NCBI GenBank assembly: GCA_018105865.1
Contig: CM030862.1
Location: forward strand, 8,965,579 to 9,029,578
Length of the DNA stretch: 64,000 nt
Source: Metaphire vulgaris
Lineage: Eukaryota > Annelida > Clitellata > Crassiclitellata > Megascolecidae
Direction: 5' to 3'
Made by a program: the position numbers and the translations under genes. A model generated the notes under the pieces. It saw only the letters and a list, made by a program, of their open reading frames with translations. It did no database searches and was not told the DNA's origin. Positions 33,761-64,000 of the stretch are shown piece by piece (position 1 is the stretch's first letter; every line of letters starts with the position of its first letter).

Positions 33761-33825
33761 AATAAGACTAGGCCTATTAATTAATGTTGTCACAGACAAC
33801 ATTAATTAATAGGCCTAGTCTTATT
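33761..33825. repeat. Perfect 30-bp inverted repeat with 5-nt loop
   Basis: The arm starting 'aataagactaggcctattaa' is repeated exactly in reverse complement after the loop 'cacag'. Part of the arm recurs at about 31711-31735. Confidence 0.93.
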
Positions 33826-34639
33826 TTGGTGGTGTAAGACCAAGCATAAGTGTTAACCACAAAATAAAAAAAACACGTCGGTGGTAACTGCTATAAACAG
33901 CTATATTGCTATAATATTATCATTTTAACATAGTATTCCAGTTCAAATTAAGTAGCAAGTAAGTAAGTAGTCTACCGGCTTAGTGTCTTAGTTATATTTA
34001 TTAAGACTAGTGACAGTCATTCGAGTGATTCTGTTCAATTTCAATCTATTGATCCGTTCTATTCTATCGAATGAAGACTTTCTAATCTAATGTTAGCACT
34101 GCGGAAAAGGTATTCTCTGACAATATACCAGCATTGTCAATATCAATGCTTGTGGCGCCAAGTCGTATACAATACAAGAAACGAGAGTGTTATTACATTA
34201 GCAAACTGCTGAAAACGGCGTCAAATTTTAACAGAGCGAGAACGAGACTTGCAGCAGCAGGATGACAATTGTAAGCAAGTTAGTAATAATTAAGTAGCAA
34301 ATAAGTAAGTTTAATAACCGCCGTCACCTAGCTGTGGTGTGGATAAGTAAGCAATTTGGTAACCTCCTAGTCCAAGTATAGTCCTATAAAACAACGGTAA
34401 TAACCAGTCCTATGGCAAAATTGTTATTTACCCAAACTCGGTGGCGAGCCGGATGAAACTGGCCCGCGGGCCGGATGCGGCCCGCGAGTTGGACAACCCT
34501 GAACTAAACATATGTTGTAATGAGATAATACTTATAATAATTATAACGTGATCTCAAGTGATTTCGGAGGTTAAGTTAGCCTGTAAGAAAAGTATTATAA
34601 TTATCCTCAGCATTTAATAACCCAGCTCTTCTAGACGAC

Positions 34640-34970
34640 TTTTGAATCCATTTATCGTTTCAACTCTTACTGCATTTTTGTCTAAACTGTTCCATTTCGT
34701 CACCAGCCTTCCACAAAACAATCTACTTCCTTCGTTCCATCTTCTTCGTGAAGAATTTGCAGGCGTGGCCTCTTGTGTTGCTATCATGCAGTGGAGCCCA
34801 CAGGAATTGTCCAGGGAAACACAGCATGAAACTGTTCAAGAAACGGGTTGGGAGACATAAAGAGCATTTTTTAGAGCAAGAGTGGTAGACAGATGGAATG
34901 AACTGGATGAGGAGATAGTAACGGCTACAAGTTACTGTAAACGAGTTAAAAATATACCTCAGTAGTTTAG
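34640..34970 (+). mobile_element. LINE C-terminal fragment
   Basis: Broken frames read HKEHFFRARVVDRWNELDEE followed by IVTA, the RVVDRWNxL motif common at CR1-like RT C-termini. Confidence 0.7.
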
Positions 34971-35490
34971 GATATTAGATTGGACGGGAGCAACAGTGGT
35001 TCTCACACAGGAAAGCCTCTACTGAACCACTTTAAACCTTGTTATATTATATTATTATTAAAACAATGTTCACGGTTAATATAGGTTTTCAAGATATTCA
35101 TTTCCGAAGTTCTTAGTTAAAGTTAAGGTTCTCAATTTCAATTTATGCCTCAGTAGTGTTTTAGTTTGAAAATATTGGTTAAAAGCCAAAATATAGTTAC
35201 TATAGTTAGCTACAAAACTAGATTTGCGCTTTCCATGGTAATGCAAGTGCACCGTTTTGTCACAAGGTGTGGTCGCCAATGGCTGCTACCGTGTGATAAT
35301 GTAAAGTTTGTATGTTTCTCTTAAACTTCCTCTTCCCTTCTCGTTTCTAATGTTGTCAATCTACGATACTGAAGTCTTTTTTCACGGCTTAAATTCTGGA
35401 TTCCATTGGCCATCTTTATTTCTAGTCTAGAGTCAAATTAAAAATCGACGAATTTAGGAAATGTATTTTAATCGTCTTATTTGGTGTTAT

Positions 35491-35800
35491 GCGACCGGTT
35501 CCCGCCAGAACACCAGAAAAGTTAAACAACGTCAAGCGCGGCTCATGCTTGGATGGGTGACCTTTATCTGGTATCGAGCAGTGGTTACAGCGGCCAACCA
35601 ATCTGTCCATCGCATAGGCGTCTATGAATTTGCAACAACGTTAAGCTGTGAAGGTAAAGCGCAGGTCTAGAGAAGGCAATGAATGGTATACTAAAGCTTC
35701 ATGGCGTGAGCCACCTCCGTCGCTGCCTGTCTAGTATACGAAGATCAGCGCTAGACCTGACGCGCTGTAAGAGAATAGGATTACCTTTACCTTATTTTAA
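35491..35800 (+). mobile_element. 5S-rRNA-derived SINE (SINE3-type)
   Basis: The head 'accggttcccgccagaacac', then 'aagttaaacaacgtcaagcg' and 'gcttggatgggtgacc', follow eukaryotic 5S rRNA, including its internal promoter. The 3' body is unrelated to 5S and ends near 'ttacctttacctta'. It is therefore a SINE and not a 5S gene. Confidence 0.78.
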
Positions 35801-36013
35801 TGTAATACAAAATATAAATTATAACGCAGCCATTTAATAATAAATCAGCGACGCTGTTGATCGGCGTATGTATTGATTCGACGACACAGCAGCGTTTAGA
35901 CCAGGTATGTCAAGCATACGGCCCGCGGGCCGGATACTGCATATGTGGCTGAATGCAAGAAAAAAACTTTATGTTTACGCAAATTTACCTCTGAGCATGT
36001 TTGACTATTGTTA

Positions 36014-36893
36014 GGGGCCGTCCATATAGTACGTACGCACCGAGGGGGTTTGAGATTTAGGCGATTATGCGTACGGAAGCGTACGGGGAGGGCGTCACGA
36101 CTGAATTTGTACGTACGCACAAATTTCAAATTTATAAATAGATAGAAGGCTGGTATATTCACACAAACATTTGATTTGAACACAATTACAGTATTACTTT
36201 CTCACGGTCAAACAAAGGGTCCCGAATATTGATCCCATGGTTATTTAAATATTAAACACCTTTAATTTAATAGGGGCTGTCCATTAATTATGTCAACAAT
36301 TTTTGGGCAATTTTTGACCCCCTCCCCTTGCCAACAACTGTCAACTTTCACTTAACCCCATAATTACGTCGAACAACTTTTGACCCCTCCCCAAGATCAA
36401 TGACAGGTCCCAATAACAAGGTTATTATTTTTGGCGGTGATGACAATTTTTAACCTTTTTTCTCATCGAATGTCAAAATGTGGTGGTGATGACCTTTTTT
36501 GCCATGATTTTTTCCATTGTAATAAGTAGTATTTCATGAAATTTCCTATTTTTTTTATTTGTAAAAGGTGAAATTGTTGACGTCAACTTTTCTTGACCCC
36601 TCCCCCTGTCAACAACTGTCAAACTTTTTCAAACCCCTCCCCCCAAAATTGTTGACGTAATTAATGGACAGCCCCATAGTAAACAAATGCTTTTTGACTA
36701 TTGAAAAAATATATTTTGACTTTAAGAAATCAAAATGTTTTAAAATTTTCTAAAAATTATTTTTCACCGTACGGGGTGGGGTTGCTAATTTGTACGTACA
36801 CATAGGAGAGCCGGGGGTAACCAAAATGTACGGTGTGCAACAGGGGAGGGGTGAAAATATGCCCTTTTGCGTACGTACTATATGGATGGCCCC
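36014..36893. mobile_element. TIR element, family D (GGGGCCGTCCATATAGTACG)
   Basis: The ends ggggccgtccatatagtacg and cgtactatatggatggcccc are flanked by a TTA duplication on both sides. A family E element is nested inside. A 3-bp TTA duplication suggests PIF/Harbinger type. Confidence 0.8.
36273..36675. mobile_element. TIR element, family E (GGGGCTGTCCATTAATTA), nested
   Basis: Inverted ends of about 30 bp are flanked by ATA on both sides. It interrupts the family D element. Other copies are at 37157 and 46079. Confidence 0.85.
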
Positions 36894-37156
36894 TTATTGC
36901 AAAATACATGTAACATGGCAGTCACTTTAATCAAGACACAACATAGATTAAGGATCAACCAAAGAGTATACAAAGATAGCAGGAAAACAAGCAAATATTC
37001 CTAAACTAATTATGGGATTAAACTTATTATGAGATACTTTTGATGAGTATAATAAAAAAACCCGAGTTAGTTTGACGGTTATGTAATCAACAATAATTTA
37101 GTGCATTCCTGCCATAATAATTTTTAATTTTCAACAAAATCCCATTTTCCCAATTA

Positions 37157-37583
37157 GAGGCTGTCCATTAATGACGTAAACAAATTAGGGGGGTTGAAGA
37201 AGTTTGACAATTGTTGACATGGGAGAGGGATCGAGGTCAAGATAAATTTACTTAAATAATTTAATTTTTTACAATAAATTTAATAAATCGAAAATACATT
37301 TGGCTTCACTGTGGGAAGATGATAGAAGCTAGAATTCAAAGTGTTATAGTCATTTTGATATCTGTTAAACGAGTAAAAAATGTATTAACAATTTTTTGTA
37401 TAAATTTTAATCCCAAAATTCTATTTTAGCATAAAAGTCAGTCGTATAAAATATTGTTAGCTTGTAGGGAAAATTTTTGAAATAATTTTATAAGGGGTCA
37501 CTGAAAATTTGACAGTTGTTGACTGACACGGGGTGGGTTAAAAAACTTGCATAAAATTGTTTATGTAATTAATGGACAGCCCC
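37157..37583. mobile_element. TIR element, family E
   Basis: The ends gaggctgtccattaatgacg and ttaatggacagcccc are flanked by TTA on both sides. The interior is AT-rich. Confidence 0.82.
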
Positions 37584-37729
37584 TTATTACAAAATACTGG
37601 TAGAATAAAAACGTTTTAGAAATGAAACTGATATCTGCAGAACAAAAATCATAGAATATAGAATAGACATTCAGAACAAAAATGATGAATTGCTGGAAAA
37701 ATGTGAATTAACCGACAGCTACTCCAAAT

Positions 37730-37880
37730 ATATTTAATATTAAAATATATTATATTTAAAGACGCACTTGTTCAATATCTCATTTAAGTGCAATGTGTAG
37801 AGCGCTCTTGATCTTGGCCTGCTATGACTATAGCGCTATATAAATTGGCTTAATAACTAACTAACTAACTAACTATTAGG
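37730..37880 (+). mobile_element. LINE 3' tail
   Basis: 'agcgctatataaattggctt' followed by (TAAC)n, the same tail type as other CR1/L2-like copies here. Confidence 0.6.
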
Positions 37881-38442
37881 GTCTGCCCATCAACAGCCTA
37901 GAGGCTTGCTTTGGACTGTAACATAATTAATGCCTGCCATCTGGTGTTCATATCTAGAAATATCAAATCATTTAATATATTTAGAGCAAGATTTGAAACA
38001 GCCGATTCTCATACTACGAATTAAAATAATGGTGTCTAGGCATTTATGCATAAATTGCTATAAAAAGGAATTTATAAATAAGATCGTTTTCTGATCTGAA
38101 ACACATGATCGGTTCAAAATGAGCCATTTGAATTATCTCATATAAACATTACAAAGTTGATTTTTATGCACCATTTGTTACTCCTATTTGGTGCAAAACT
38201 AGCAAAATGGTTTATATTCTTACTATTAGGTATATTTGTCTATTCTCTTCTTCATTATCATTATCTTGACACATTGTCAGGAATATTTTATCAAAATGCA
38301 GTACAGCCTAAAATTCAGATTTCTTCACCAGATATATAGTAAACACAGTGGTTTGTGAAAAACCAACGCCAAGATTAAATTGCAGTGGGCAGTTGTAGTG
38401 AAAGACTTTTTGAACGCAACCAAAAAGATGAAGAGACATCGA

Positions 38443-63237
<24,795 letters not shown>

Positions 63238-63302
63238 CTATTACCATAAATAAAATTGGCGGCAAAATCCACATAATTTAAAATTATGGAAACCACATAC
63301 AC

Positions 63303-64000
63303 ATGCAGGCAGTGCCGGACTTAGGAAAGATGAGGCCCAGCGCTAGTTTACTGATGAGGTCCTATACTTGGGTGACATAACTTAGCAGGTGGGCCACCTC
63401 CACAGGTAATCAGGTACAGGAAATTTGGAAGTACCGGTAGTTAGAAAGTAACATGTTACCTTTTGAATTGTTATTTAACATCTGAAAAATTAAGCATAAT
63501 TTTTCTGTCATGAAGGGGACCTTTTTGGGGCACTCCTAACGAAATTGTAAACCCAGGAATTAAAATAAAACATCATTTAATCAAACTCGAACTTTCTACA
63601 GTACAAAATCTGTTGCCAATTTGAACCAATTCTGGAAAATTATTTAATGTGAGACACTTGGGAGGTACCACCACGTATTTTCTGAGTTATAAATTTTGTA
63701 AGTCATTGGAATTAGACAATTTTTGTGTTAAATGTAATTACTGGCAAATAAAATAGGGCTAGTACTGTTTAAAATTTTCTTGTTCAATTAATTAATTAAT
63801 TAATATTTTAGTTGATTAATCGATTAATTTCGATTAATGATTGCATATAGCTTTTAGCTTATTTGCTTGCAATGCAACTCTGCATATGTCCACTTTGCCG
63901 TCTGCGGTTAGCTTAAAAACAAAATGAAAATGGAACCTCAACTCTTCCCTTAAATGCTTAACTGCAAACATTGCTTCCATTACTTGTATGAACAGAAATA
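63303..64000. other. Intron or flank, no exon recognised
   Basis: AT-rich, with ATTA repeats near 63787-63850. No CH-domain exon is visible on the minus strand. Confidence 0.4.

Larger units (their letters stand above)
33468..34501. mobile_element. hAT-like element with 'CAGCGTTGTCCAAC' end
   Basis: The ends cagcgttgtccaac and gttggacaaccctg and the internal 'gcgggccgc' wording match hAT elements. The exact 8-bp duplication 'aactaaac' flanks it. It carries a nested MITE and a palindrome. Confidence 0.88.

Noticed and set aside
35491..35800. 5S rRNA gene
   Set aside because: Only part of 5S is recognisable, substitutions are many, and it is fused to an unrelated body.
37880..37990. GINYVT segment considered as the last VAV SH3 exon
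   Set aside because: It lacks the G-x-F-P motif and a phase-0 acceptor; 38443-38487 fits perfectly.

Overview
This is a piece of a metazoan nuclear genome, most likely an aquatic invertebrate. The evidence is spliced genes with GT-AG introns, AT-rich intergenic DNA, many microsatellites, and dense non-LTR retrotransposon, SINE and hAT-type debris. I cannot name the species from sequence alone. No bacterial operons, CRISPR arrays or intact rRNA/tRNA genes are visible.

Left part (1-33 kb). A GC-rich terminal exon of an unidentified gene lies at 0.75-1.87 kb. It is followed by a large inverted duplication (arms about 3.95-8.66 kb and 22.2-33.1 kb, spacer about 13.5 kb). Each arm carries a complete copy of an unrecognised type I membrane receptor: signal-peptide exon, V-like Ig exon, second Ig-like exon, transmembrane exon. 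All splice phases agree. The left copy (plus strand) is followed at 13.0-13.9 kb by three tandem alternative terminal exons. Each encodes a roughly 68-residue cytoplasmic tail with two to four tyrosines in ITAM-like (YSSM-x11-YxxL) and YxN contexts. The right copy (minus strand) has no tail exon that I can find and can only end in a short readthrough tail. This receptor pair with its tail cassette is the most interesting system in the window. The right arm has grown through insertions that can be dated against the empty sites kept in the left arm.

Middle (33-38 kb). This stretch is transposon-rich intergenic DNA: nested hAT elements, a 30-bp perfect palindrome, a 5S-rRNA-derived SINE, and nested TIR elements with 3-bp target duplications.

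Right part (38.4-63.2 kb, minus strand). A VAV-family Rho guanine-nucleotide exchange factor is laid out in 24 exons with consistent phases: acidic region, DH, PH, C1, proline-rich linker, N-terminal SH3, SH2, C-terminal SH3 and stop. The CH domain must lie beyond the right edge. Its introns hold LINE tails, SINEs and MITEs. Peculiarities are a GC-AG intron, a 19-nt microexon, a C1 domain lacking two zinc ligands, a one-base frame break in the last SH2 exon, and a minisatellite abutting a splice acceptor.

Functionally, VAV proteins act downstream of tyrosine-phosphorylated ITAM receptors, so the receptor tails and the VAV gene could belong to the same signalling logic. That link is inference; their proximity may be chance.
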